This document shows positions 56,787-64,000 of a stretch of 64,000 bases of DNA, piece by piece. Location: contig NZ_CP108414.1 in the NCBI RefSeq assembly GCF_035978755.1, positions 186,001 through 250,000 on the forward strand, read 5' to 3'. The notes beneath the pieces are model-generated. The model saw nothing but the letters and a program-made list of their open reading frames with translations. It had not been told where the DNA came from and ran no database searches. The position numbers were made by a program, and so were the translations under genes. The stretch comes from Streptomyces sp. NBC_01298 (GTDB taxonomy: Bacteria; Actinomycetota; Actinomycetes; Streptomycetales; Streptomycetaceae). The stretch's first letter is position 1, and the number at the start of each line of letters is the position of its first letter.

Positions 56787-59738
56787 GTGCCCGTGCCCCA
56801 GCCCCCACAGAGCAACCCCCCGACGCCCGAGCAAGTCCGCTCCCTCAGACGGCGGGCCAGCGCCGTCTTCCTGGCCCTGTCCCTGACCGGGACCGCCGGC
56901 CTGACCGCCCTGACCTTCGGCGCCGCCCCCGCGGCGCACGCCGCCGGGGTACCCGCGCCGTCTCCGGTCGGCATAGCAGGGCGGGGCGCGAACGTGCCGT
57001 TCACCGAGCTGGAGGCCGAGTACGCGGCCACCAACGGCGCGCTCGTCGGCCCCGACCGGCTCTACGGGAACCTCCCCTCGGAGGCGTCCGGCCGGCAGGC
57101 CGTGACACTGAACTCCATCGGCCAGTACGTCGAGTTCACTCTGACCAAGCCCGCCAACGCGATGTCCCTGCGCTACAGCCTCCCGGACACCGGCGACGGG
57201 AAGGGGCGCGACGCGACCCTGGACGTACGGGCGAACGGGCAGTCGGTGAAGACCCTGCCCGTGACCTCCAAGTACAGCTGGTACTACGGCGGCTATCCCT
57301 TCAACAACAACCCGGGCGACACCAACCCGCACCACTTCTACGACGAGTCGCGCACCCTGCTGGGCTCCACCTATCCGGCGGGCACCAAGATCCGCGTACA
57401 GGTGACCTCGACCGCGCAGTCGCCCGCCTTCACCATCGACCTAGCCGACTTCGAGCAGGTCGCCCCCGCGACCGGCAAGCCGGCCGGGGCGCTCGACGCC
57501 GTCGCCGACTTCGGCGCGGACCCGAGCGGAGCCACCGATTCGACGGCCCGCGTGCAGGCGGCCGTTGACGCGGGGCAGGCCCAGGGAAAGACGGTCTACA
57601 TCCCCCCGGGCAACTACACCCTCTACGACCACGTCGTCGTCGACGGAGTCACGGTCCAGGGCGCGGGCCCCTGGTACTCCGTCTTCGGCGGCCGCGACCC
57701 GGTCAACCGCAACCGCGCCGCCGGCTTCTACGGCAAGTACGTCCCCGGCGGCGGCTACACGGGGCCGGTCCGGTCGCACGAGGCGAACGGACCGAGCAAG
57801 AACGTCACCCTCAAGGACTTCGCGATCATCGGCGACGTCCGCGAGCGGATCGACGACGACCAGGTCAACGCCCTGGGCGGCGCGATGTCCAACTCCACGG
57901 TGGACAACCTCTGGATCCAGCACGTGAAGGTCGCCGCCTGGATGGACGGTCCGATGGACCGCTTCACCATCCAGAACAGCCGCTTCCTCGACATGACCGC
58001 GGACGGCGTGAATTTCCACACCGGTGTCACGAATTCCCGAGTCACCAACACGTTCGTGCGCAACGCGGGTGACGACGGTCTGGCCTCCTGGCCCCAGGAC
58101 AAGCCGAACACCAACATCAGCTTCGACCACAACACGGTCGTCCTGCCGATCCTCGCCAACAACATCGTCACGTACGGCGGCAAGGACTTCACCATCTCGG
58201 ACAACGTCATGTCCGACACCATCAGCAACGGTGGCGGCCTCCACATCGCCAACCGCTACCCGGGGGTCAACTCCGGCAAGGGCACCGCGGTGGCCGGCAC
58301 CATCACCGCCGCCCGCAACACCCTCATCCGCACCGGGAACAGCGACTTCAACTGGAACTTCGGAGTCGGCGCGATCTGGTTCTCCGGTCTGAACGAGGCC
58401 GTGCAGGGCGCCAGCATCAAGATCTCCGACACGGACATCCTGGACTCCTCCTACGCGGCGATCCACTCGATCGAAGGACCGATCAGCGGGGTGGAGTTCA
58501 CCAACGTCAACATCGACGGGGCCGGGACCTACGCCATCCAGGCGCAGTCCAACCTCGCCGCGAAGTTCACCCAGGTCACCGCCAAGAACATCGCCCAGTC
58601 GGCCACCCCGATCCACAACTGCATCGGTGCGGGACTCCAGATCACCGACGGCGGCGGCAACTCCGGCTGGAACACGGGGCAAACCTGCTCCGGGCTGTGG
58701 CCCGCGCCGGTGTGGACCAACGGCGGTGTTCCCAGCAACCCGACCACGCCTCCCACCACACCTCCCACCACTCCCCCGACGACCCCGCCCACGACGCCTC
58801 CCACCACGCCGCCGACGACGCCTCCCACCACCCCGCCGAACGGCAACCTCGCCCAGGGCAGGCCGGCCACCGCCTCCTCGGCCGTCCAGTCGTACACGGC
58901 GTCGAACGCCGTCGACGGCAACGCCTCCTCCTACTGGGAGAGCAACGGGAACTCCTTCCCACAGACGCTGACGGTGGATCTCGGTGACACCAAGCGGATC
59001 GGTAAAGTCACCCTCAAGCTGCCGCCCTCCTCCGACTGGGCCACGCGGACCGAGACCCTCGCGGTGCTCGGATCCACGGACAACTCCGCTTGGTCCACGC
59101 TGCGCGCCTCCGCGGGGGTCACCTTCAACCCCGCCTTCGGCAACACCGCGACGCTCACCCTGGACCCGGCCGACGTCCGCTACGTACGGCTGAACGTCAC
59201 CGGCAACACCGGCTGGGCGGCGGGACAGATCTCCGAGTTCGAGATCTATGCTCCGGCCGACGGCACCCCGACCACGCCGCCGACCACGCCGCCGCCGACC
59301 ACTCCCCCACCGACCACCCCGCCGGCCGGCACCAACCTCGCGCAGGGCAAGAGCGCGACCGACACGACCCACACCCAGGGTTACGTGGCCGCCAACGTCA
59401 CGGACGGGAACGTCGGCAGCTACTGGGAGAGCAACAACAACGCCTTCCCCCAGTCGCTCACCGTCGACCTCGGCTCCACCCAGACCGTCGGCCGACTGGT
59501 GTTGAAGCTCCCCGCCTCCTGGGGCACCCGCGGCCAAACCCTCGCGGTGCTCGGATCCACCGACAACGCGGCCTGGTCGACGCTCAAGGCCTCCGCCGCC
59601 TACACCTTCACCGAGGGGTCCAACACGGTCACCGTCACGCTTCCCCCGTCCGGTGTCCGCCAGCTGCGCCTGACCTTCACCGGCAACACCGGCTGGCCAG
59701 CGGGCCAGCTGTCGGAACTGGAGGCGTACACCTCGTAG
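56787..59738 (+). CDS. Secreted GH87-type alpha-1,3-glucanase with two discoidin (F5/8 type C) domains
   Basis: A 983-residue exported enzyme. After a signal peptide (ending about residue 54, APAAHAAG) comes a beta-sandwich of about 170 residues, then a right-handed beta-helix (about 232-640; AVADFGADPSGATDSTARVQ, GDVRERIDDDQVNALGGAMS). Asp 406 (TADGVNFH), Asp 429 and Asp 430 (NAGDDGLASW) have spacings of 23 and 24 residues, the same as in the catalytic Asp triad that I recall for GH87 alpha-1,3-glucanase Agl-FH1 (1045, 1068, 1069). Next are a Pro/Thr linker, a discoidin domain (about 690-825), a second linker and another discoidin domain (852-983). It probably attacks alpha-1,3-glucan of fungal walls or dental-plaque-type glucan. 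GTG 56787 has AAGGA upstream. Confidence 0.88.
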   Translation: MPVPQPPQSNPPTPEQVRSLRRRASAVFLALSLTGTAGLTALTFGAAPAAHAAGVPAPSPVGIAGRGANVPFTELEAEYAATNGALVGPDRLYGNLPSEASGRQAVTLNSIGQYVEFTLTKPANAMSLRYSLPDTGDGKGRDATLDVRANGQSVKTLPVTSKYSWYYGGYPFNNNPGDTNPHHFYDESRTLLGSTYPAGTKIRVQVTSTAQSPAFTIDLADFEQVAPATGKPAGALDAVADFGADPSGATDSTARVQAAVDAGQAQGKTVYIPPGNYTLYDHVVVDGVTVQGAGPWYSVFGGRDPVNRNRAAGFYGKYVPGGGYTGPVRSHEANGPSKNVTLKDFAIIGDVRERIDDDQVNALGGAMSNSTVDNLWIQHVKVAAWMDGPMDRFTIQNSRFLDMTADGVNFHTGVTNSRVTNTFVRNAGDDGLASWPQDKPNTNISFDHNTVVLPILANNIVTYGGKDFTISDNVMSDTISNGGGLHIANRYPGVNSGKGTAVAGTITAARNTLIRTGNSDFNWNFGVGAIWFSGLNEAVQGASIKISDTDILDSSYAAIHSIEGPISGVEFTNVNIDGAGTYAIQAQSNLAAKFTQVTAKNIAQSATPIHNCIGAGLQITDGGGNSGWNTGQTCSGLWPAPVWTNGGVPSNPTTPPTTPPTTPPTTPPTTPPTTPPTTPPTTPPNGNLAQGRPATASSAVQSYTASNAVDGNASSYWESNGNSFPQTLTVDLGDTKRIGKVTLKLPPSSDWATRTETLAVLGSTDNSAWSTLRASAGVTFNPAFGNTATLTLDPADVRYVRLNVTGNTGWAAGQISEFEIYAPADGTPTTPPTTPPPTTPPPTTPPAGTNLAQGKSATDTTHTQGYVAANVTDGNVGSYWESNNNAFPQSLTVDLGSTQTVGRLVLKLPASWGTRGQTLAVLGSTDNAAWSTLKASAAYTFTEGSNTVTVTLPPSGVRQLRLTFTGNTGWPAGQLSELEAYTS

Positions 59739-59760
59739 CGCGTCCGCGCACCACCTACCG

Positions 59761-59792
59761 ACGGCCGGCCCGGCTCCCTCCGGGCCGGCCGT
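59761..59792. terminator. Bidirectional terminator
   Basis: ACGGCCGGCCCGG (59761-59773) pairs perfectly with CCGGGCCGGCCGT (59780-59792) over a 6-base loop, between the convergent GH87 and small-protein genes. Confidence 0.87.
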
Positions 59793-59822
59793 CCGCGCGC
59801 GTGGGCGGCCGGGCGCGGGATG

Positions 59823-60194
59823 TCACTCCAGACGGTCGAGGAGCTGGTGCAGGCCCTGGACCAGCCGGGCCCTGCCCTGCGCGTCGGCGAGGGCCCCGCG
59901 CCCTGAGGACGCCGCCGACAGGCGGCGACCGGTGTCCGCCAGGGAGCGGGCCAGCAGGTCCCCGTCTTCGGATCTGCTCCGCAGTCCGGCGGCACGGGTG
60001 ATCAGCTCGTCCTGGATCACCCGGGCGTGACCCGTCAGTTCGAGCGCGGCCAGGTCGATGTCCCCGGCGGGCGGCACCGTCGCCGCGGTCCAGCCGAGTA
60101 CCGCGGCCGCGAGCCGCAGGTGGACCTCCCGGTCCACCGGCATGCCATGCCCTACTTCTCCACCCGGATCGTGCACGAACCCCGTACCGGCCAT
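59823..60194 (-). CDS. Small actinobacterial protein (DUF6415-like?)
   Basis: A 123-residue protein, ATG 60194 behind AAGAGG. It is mainly helical: EVHLRLAAAVLGWTAATVPP, DLAALELTGHARVIQDELIT, then ARSLADTGRRLSAASSGRGA and ARLVQGLHQLLDRLE. The order, a conserved LTGH helix and the C-terminal RLVQGLHxLLDxL, resembles the short DUF6415-type proteins that occur in many copies in Streptomyces, often near XRE or ATP-binding genes; the assignment is uncertain. No such partner is adjacent here. Confidence 0.6.
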   Translation of the reverse strand: MAGTGFVHDPGGEVGHGMPVDREVHLRLAAAVLGWTAATVPPAGDIDLAALELTGHARVIQDELITRAAGLRSRSEDGDLLARSLADTGRRLSAASSGRGALADAQGRARLVQGLHQLLDRLE

Positions 60195-60372
60195 CACAGC
60201 CCTCTTCCCGTTTCGGCGCCCTGCCGTCCTCGTTCCGGCGGGCGGCGGTCCTCACAGCGGAAGCGCTCACAGCGTTCCCGTTCCTCCTTCGGAGCGGGGA
60301 AGCCCTTCGGATGGGCGTCACGGGCAACTTTCCGGTTTTGCCGGTCAGCGCTCCATCCGGAAGGATCGCGGC

Positions 60373-60915
60373 ATGTCCAGCGATCGTCTGATGCGTATCC
60401 ACAGCGCCGAGTTCAAGGCCATGGCCGAGAGGGTCCTGCGGGTCACCGAACTCACCTCGCGCCTGAACGTCCTGCCGTTCGAGGACGAAGCCGGAAAGGC
60501 GCGACTGTTCGAACAGATCCTCGGCAAGCCGCTGCCACCGAGGGTCACGATCTATCCGCCCTTCTACACGGACCACGGCCTGCACCTCGAACTCGCCGAG
60601 CGGGTGTTCATCAACCAGAACTGCACGTTCCTGGACTACGCCGGCATCCGGCTCGCAGAGCGCGTGATGGTCGGCCCGAAGGTCACGTTCATCACCGGCG
60701 GGCACCCCGTGGATCCCGAGGAGCGACGGCTCTACCTCACCGGCGCGCCCATCGACGTGGCGGAGAACGTATGGATCGGCGCCGGTGCCACGATCCTTCC
60801 CGGCGTCACCATCGGCCGGGACTCAGTGATCGCCGCCGGCGCCGTCGTGGCCGATGACGTTCCACCGGCGAGCCTGGTCACCGGCGGCAAGGCCACCGTG
60901 AACCGAAGCTGGTGA
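60373..60915 (+). CDS. Hexapeptide-repeat (LbH) sugar O-acetyltransferase
   Basis: A 180-residue maltose/galactoside O-acetyltransferase-like enzyme. The N-terminus (MRIHSAEFKAMAERVLRVTE) and the helical cap lead to the left-handed beta-helix: VFINQNCTFLDYAGIRLAER, FITGGHPVDPEERRLYLTGA with the catalytic His (GGHPVD), then NVWIGAGATILPGVTIGRDS and VIAAGAVVADDVPPASLVTG. The enzyme uses acetyl-CoA and works as a trimer. ATG 60373 follows AAGGAT. Single gene; substrate unknown. Confidence 0.92.
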   Translation: MSSDRLMRIHSAEFKAMAERVLRVTELTSRLNVLPFEDEAGKARLFEQILGKPLPPRVTIYPPFYTDHGLHLELAERVFINQNCTFLDYAGIRLAERVMVGPKVTFITGGHPVDPEERRLYLTGAPIDVAENVWIGAGATILPGVTIGRDSVIAAGAVVADDVPPASLVTGGKATVNRSW

Positions 60916-61029
60916 CGCCTGGCGGGCATCCGCGCGCGGGCGCGTGCACCGCCGCCTTCGCATTCGCCCGTCCACCAGGTACTTTCGGCACAGTCCATGC
61001 CAGGTCAGGTCCGGTCTCAGGAGGTCTCG

Positions 61030-61740
61030 GTGTCGGCGCCCGACGAAGGTCCGGGTGCACGCGAGCAGGAACCGTCCCGGCTGCGTGTGCTGATCGCGGA
61101 TGACAGTTTCCTGATCCGCGAGGGGCTGAGCAGGCTCCTGGAGCTCAGTGACGCCGTCGAGGTCACCGGCACCTGCGCCGACGAGGCCTCGACCGTCGCC
61201 GCCGTCGCCGCCGCCCCGCCCGACGTACTGCTCTGCGACATCCGCATGCCGCCGTCGTTCACCGACGAGGGAGTGCGCCTGGCCGACGGCCTGCGCCTCT
61301 CGCATCCGGACGTCGGCGTGGTCCTGCTGAGCCAGGAACGGCACGTCGATCTCGCGGCCCGGCTGCTGGAGTCGGGAGCCTCGGGCCGCGGCTACCTCCT
61401 CAAGGACCGCGTCCACGACCTCGACCTGCTCGTCTCCGCCGTGCGATCGGTGGCCAGGGGCGAGTGCCACATCGACTCCGCCCTCGTCGAGGACCTCGTA
61501 CGCCGGCGCCGGACGGAGGCCTCGGCCCTCGACGCCCTCACCCCGCGCCAGCGCCAACTCCTCGCGGACGTCGCCGAGGGCCAGAGCAACGCCGCCATCG
61601 CCCGCGACCGGTTCCTCTCCGTGCGGGCCGTCGAGAAGCACGTCAGCGAGATCTTCGGCCGACTGGGTCTCACCGGTGACGCCGACATCAGCAGGCGGGT
61701 ACGGGCCACGCTCCTGTACCTCGACGAGCACCGGCGATGA
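61030..61740 (+). CDS. NarL/FixJ-type response regulator
   Basis: A 236-residue regulator. GTG 61030 follows a perfect AGGAGG (61019-61024). The receiver has Asp-Asp in LIADDSFLIREGLSRLLELS, phosphorylation site Asp 70 in LLCDIRMPP, and the Ser/Lys pair in VVLLSQERHVDL and GYLLKDRV. The C-terminal LuxR helix-turn-helix is ALTPRQRQLLADVAEGQSNA, then AIARDRFLSVRAVEKHVSEI. It lies five bases before the histidine kinase gene on the same strand, a classic pair. Confidence 0.94.
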   Translation: MSAPDEGPGAREQEPSRLRVLIADDSFLIREGLSRLLELSDAVEVTGTCADEASTVAAVAAAPPDVLLCDIRMPPSFTDEGVRLADGLRLSHPDVGVVLLSQERHVDLAARLLESGASGRGYLLKDRVHDLDLLVSAVRSVARGECHIDSALVEDLVRRRRTEASALDALTPRQRQLLADVAEGQSNAAIARDRFLSVRAVEKHVSEIFGRLGLTGDADISRRVRATLLYLDEHRR

Positions 61741-61744
61741 CCCG

Positions 61745-63409
61745 ATGACCGCGGCCGTGCTCGCGACCGTCGGCGTGGTCCTGGTGCTCCTGGCCGCGGC
61801 ACTGTTGGGACGGCGCCCGCAGGACCGGCGGCTCGCGTGCCTGCTGGCCGTGCTGTGCCTGGCGTACGCGGTGCGCGGGCTCGGAGCCTCGGGAAACCCG
61901 TGGGCCTTCGGGCTGGGCAGGGCCCTGGGGCAGCTCGCCGAGTTCGTCCTCGTCTGGGTGATGCTGAGCTTCCCCACCGGACGGCTCCGGTCCCGGGGCG
62001 ACCGCGTCATCGTGGCCATGAGCGCCTTCAGCGCCACGGTGCTGTGGCTGCCGACCGTCCTGTTCTCGGCCACCGTGCCCCTGCCCGGCCCGCTCGTACC
62101 GTGCGCCCCGGACTGTCCGCGCAACGTGCTCCTCATCGAGGACCTCCCGCAGGTCGCCGACGGATTCCTCACGGCCTTCCGCTGGCTGAGCGCCGCGATC
62201 CTGCTCGCGGCCGCGCTCTCCCTCCTGGACCGGCTGGTCCACTCCAGTCCCGGTGCCCGCCGGACCCTGGCGCCGCTGCTCGTCGTATCCATCCTGCGCA
62301 CCCTGGCCGTGGCCGTGTTCGTCGTCACGAACGGTGCGCTGCTGTCGGGGCAGGTGCTGGTACCGCTGTTCTGGGCGGTGCCCCTCGCCATGCTCCTCGG
62401 GCTGCTGCTGGCACGGCTGCACGCGGCGGGCGTGCTCCTGCGACTGGTGTCGGGGCTCCAGCACCGGCCGGACGCGGACGCGCTGCGGCTGGTCATGGCC
62501 ACGGCGCTGCGGGACCCGGGCCTCGACATCGTCTACCGGCTGGCGGACGGGTCCCGCTGGGCGGACTCCGCCGGGGTCCTGCACCGCGAGGTGCCGTTGT
62601 CCCGTCCCGGGCAGGCGGTGACCGCCGTCGACGGCAGCGACGGGCGGCCGCTCGCGTGCGTCGTGCACGACGAGGTGCTGCTGGACCAGCCGGCGCTGCT
62701 GGCGGCCGTCACCCAGAGCGTCCGGCTGGCCCTGGAGACCAACCGGGACGCGGCGGAGCTGGCGCTGTCCGGAGCGCGGATCGCCGACGCGCACAGCAGT
62801 GCGCGCCGGGTGATCGAACGCGATCTGCACGACGGCGCCCAGCAGCGGCTCATCGCCCTGCGGATGAAGGTGAGCGTCCTCGCTCGGCTGCTGCCGCAGG
62901 ACGCGCGGCGCGCGGCGCAGCTGGCCGGGGAACTCGGCCCGGACGTGGACGCCGCCCTACAGGAGATTCGGGACGTCGCGCACGGAGCGGGCCCCCGGTT
63001 GCTGCACGCGGAGGGAGTGGCCGTCGCCCTCGCCGACGCGATCGGGCGGTTCCCGGAGTCGGTGTCCCTGCGGGCCGAGCGCATCGGCCGGTACTCCGGC
63101 GCGGTGGAGAGCGCGGTGTACTTCACCTGCGTGGAAGCCGTACAGAACGCCGTCAAGCACGCGGGGCCGTCGAGTACGGTCGCCGTCGAGCTGACGGATG
63201 ACGGGCATCGCCTGTCGTTCGCGGTACGGGACGACGGGCCCGGCCTGTCACCCGCCGGCCCGGCCGGATCCGGCGCGGCGCACGGCACGGGTCTGGCCTC
63301 CATGCGGGCCCGCATGGAGGCCTGCGGTGGAGAGGTGAGCATCGTCGGGCGCCCGGGAGAAGGCACCGAGGTGTGCGGTCACGTCCCGCTGCGCCGCGCG
63401 GGCCCCTGA
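61745..63409 (+). CDS. NarL-type sensor histidine kinase
   Basis: A 554-residue kinase. The first 250 residues are a membrane region with about eight helices (MTAAVLATVGVVLVLLAAAL onward; VLVPLFWAVPLAMLLGLLLA). A linker or GAF-like part follows (HRPDADALRLVMATALRDPG). The HisKA_3 helix is RRVIERDLHDGAQQRLIALR with His 362 as the phospho-acceptor. The catalytic domain has VESAVYFTCVEAVQNAVKHA (N-box), LSFAVRDDGPGLS (G1) and GTGLASMRARMEACGGEV (G2). It should signal to the response regulator just upstream; the ligand is unknown. ATG 61745 follows the regulator stop by 4 bases. Confidence 0.95.
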   Translation: MTAAVLATVGVVLVLLAAALLGRRPQDRRLACLLAVLCLAYAVRGLGASGNPWAFGLGRALGQLAEFVLVWVMLSFPTGRLRSRGDRVIVAMSAFSATVLWLPTVLFSATVPLPGPLVPCAPDCPRNVLLIEDLPQVADGFLTAFRWLSAAILLAAALSLLDRLVHSSPGARRTLAPLLVVSILRTLAVAVFVVTNGALLSGQVLVPLFWAVPLAMLLGLLLARLHAAGVLLRLVSGLQHRPDADALRLVMATALRDPGLDIVYRLADGSRWADSAGVLHREVPLSRPGQAVTAVDGSDGRPLACVVHDEVLLDQPALLAAVTQSVRLALETNRDAAELALSGARIADAHSSARRVIERDLHDGAQQRLIALRMKVSVLARLLPQDARRAAQLAGELGPDVDAALQEIRDVAHGAGPRLLHAEGVAVALADAIGRFPESVSLRAERIGRYSGAVESAVYFTCVEAVQNAVKHAGPSSTVAVELTDDGHRLSFAVRDDGPGLSPAGPAGSGAAHGTGLASMRARMEACGGEVSIVGRPGEGTEVCGHVPLRRAGP

Positions 63410-63544
63410 CCCGGGGACCGCGCGGCTCGGTCCCCCGCCGGCGAAGACACCAGAAAACCGAACCCCCCTGGTACGGGCCACTGCCTTGGGCGGCCCCCCG
63501 GCTTCGGCGAGGCTTCGGCCGACGACGAAGTCAGGAGATCTCCC

Positions 63545-64000
63545 ATGCGCAACCGCGTGCACAAGCGATGGCTCGTCCCGGTGGCGGCCGCCGCCCTCGC
63601 CGGGGCGTTGGCCGGCGCGATGCCCGCCGCCTCGGCGGGCACCCCGTCCCCGCGGGCAGACCGCGCGCCGAAGCCGGTCGCGGCCGCCCCGTCCCTGGTC
63701 GGGGGGCCCGGCAGCGACTGTTTCTGGTACTACGGCGGGATCGGTGCGGATCCCCTGTTCAACATCGCCTATCCCGATGCCGGCGCCGTCTACTGGGCCG
63801 CCTACTACCGCCGCCCCGCGGGATCGAAGCTGACGCTGGAGGGCACCTACCCGCACGCGCGCTACTTCTCCTTCATCTCGCGCCTCGGCCAGCCGGTGGA
63901 CGGCATCGCGGACTACCAGATCGCACCCGACGCGGGCTCCGCCAACCCGTACTCCCCCGGTGCCCGCCGCAACACCCCCGAGAAGAAGCGCGGCTACACC
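63545..64000 (+). CDS. Secreted protein of unknown function (partial, runs off the window)
   Basis: Open from ATG 63545 (AGGAG 63534-63538) to the last base, 152 codons so far. Residues 1-31 form a signal peptide (LVPVAAAALAGALAGAMPAA, then ASAG). The mature part has an early Cys in GSDCFWYYGGIGADPLFNIA, then PDAGAVYWAAYYRRPAGSKL and YPHARYFSFISRLG, followed by PDAGSANPYSPGARRNTPE. This resembles a family of secreted actinobacterial proteins with DUF1214-like beta-sheet motifs, whose function is not known. It may be controlled by the two-component pair just upstream. Confidence 0.8.
   Translation, partial: MRNRVHKRWLVPVAAAALAGALAGAMPAASAGTPSPRADRAPKPVAAAPSLVGGPGSDCFWYYGGIGADPLFNIAYPDAGAVYWAAYYRRPAGSKLTLEGTYPHARYFSFISRLGQPVDGIADYQIAPDAGSANPYSPGARRNTPEKKRGYT

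Overview
The window looks like a piece of a Streptomyces (or very close actinobacterial) chromosome. Evidence is the very high GC content, many GTG/TTG starts, GGAGG-type ribosome sites, long signal peptides, and family content typical of that genus (YtrA-type GntR, DUF-type lipoproteins, STAND ATPases, secreted hydrolases). No rRNA, tRNA, CRISPR array or intact insertion sequence was recognised.

Layout. 0-5.5 kb: a possible PLP-enzyme start and an MFS/GPH transporter, then a decay zone with a broken malonate-decarboxylase acyltransferase (mdcH-like), a secreted ricin-type lectin, a lipoprotein, an aminoglycoside-phosphotransferase-like kinase and the cut-off end of an IS5-like element. 5.5-10.5 kb: a membrane protein, an ABC exporter with its YtrA-type repressor and a clear operator, a GNAT enzyme, a frameshifted secreted protein and a lipoprotein. 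10.6-17.2 kb: a STAS protein, a 973-residue HTH/P-loop/repeat protein, a membrane gene split by an in-frame amber codon, a frameshifted TPR gene and a multi-pass membrane protein. 17.4-21.5 kb: a divergent set (NAD(P)-binding protein and IMPase-like protein against a LysR regulator), an OsmC protein and a receiver-like protein. 21.5-29.2 kb: an SLT-type lytic enzyme, a GNAT, an SRPBCC protein, a Ser/Thr kinase fused to an extracellular ligand-binding domain, a streptogrisin-like protease with a carbohydrate-binding tail, a LysR regulator and a 53-residue CBM-like protein.

29.2-38.4 kb is the best understood unit, a beta-1,3-glucan use locus. It holds a LacI regulator, a secreted GH81 endo-beta-1,3-glucanase, a sugar-binding lipoprotein, two ABC permeases and a GH1 beta-glucosidase. 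Copies of a 14-bp TGAGAGC/GCTCTCA palindrome lie before the lacI gene, the GH81 gene and the binding-protein gene, so one repressor probably controls all three units. The ATPase is not encoded here, as is usual for sugar importers that share MsiK.

38.5-46 kb: small metabolic and regulatory genes (VOC, saccharopine-dehydrogenase-like, TetR, ArsR, MerR, aldo/keto reductase, acyltransferase-3). 46-56.4 kb: an XRE/nSTAND/WD40 giant (1327 aa) divergent from a large secreted subtilase, with a striking GAACAAT-type repeat between them, then a GlxA/AraC regulator divergent from an MFS exporter. 56.8-64 kb: a secreted GH87-type alpha-1,3-glucanase with two discoidin domains, a small actinobacterial protein, a hexapeptide acetyltransferase, a NarL-type two-component pair and a truncated secreted protein.

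Taken together, GH81, GH87, the protease with a chitin-binding-like tail, the lectin and the stand-alone CBM suggest an organism equipped to attack fungal walls. Convergent gene pairs are separated by strong hairpin terminators. Gene decay is concentrated in the first 21 kb.
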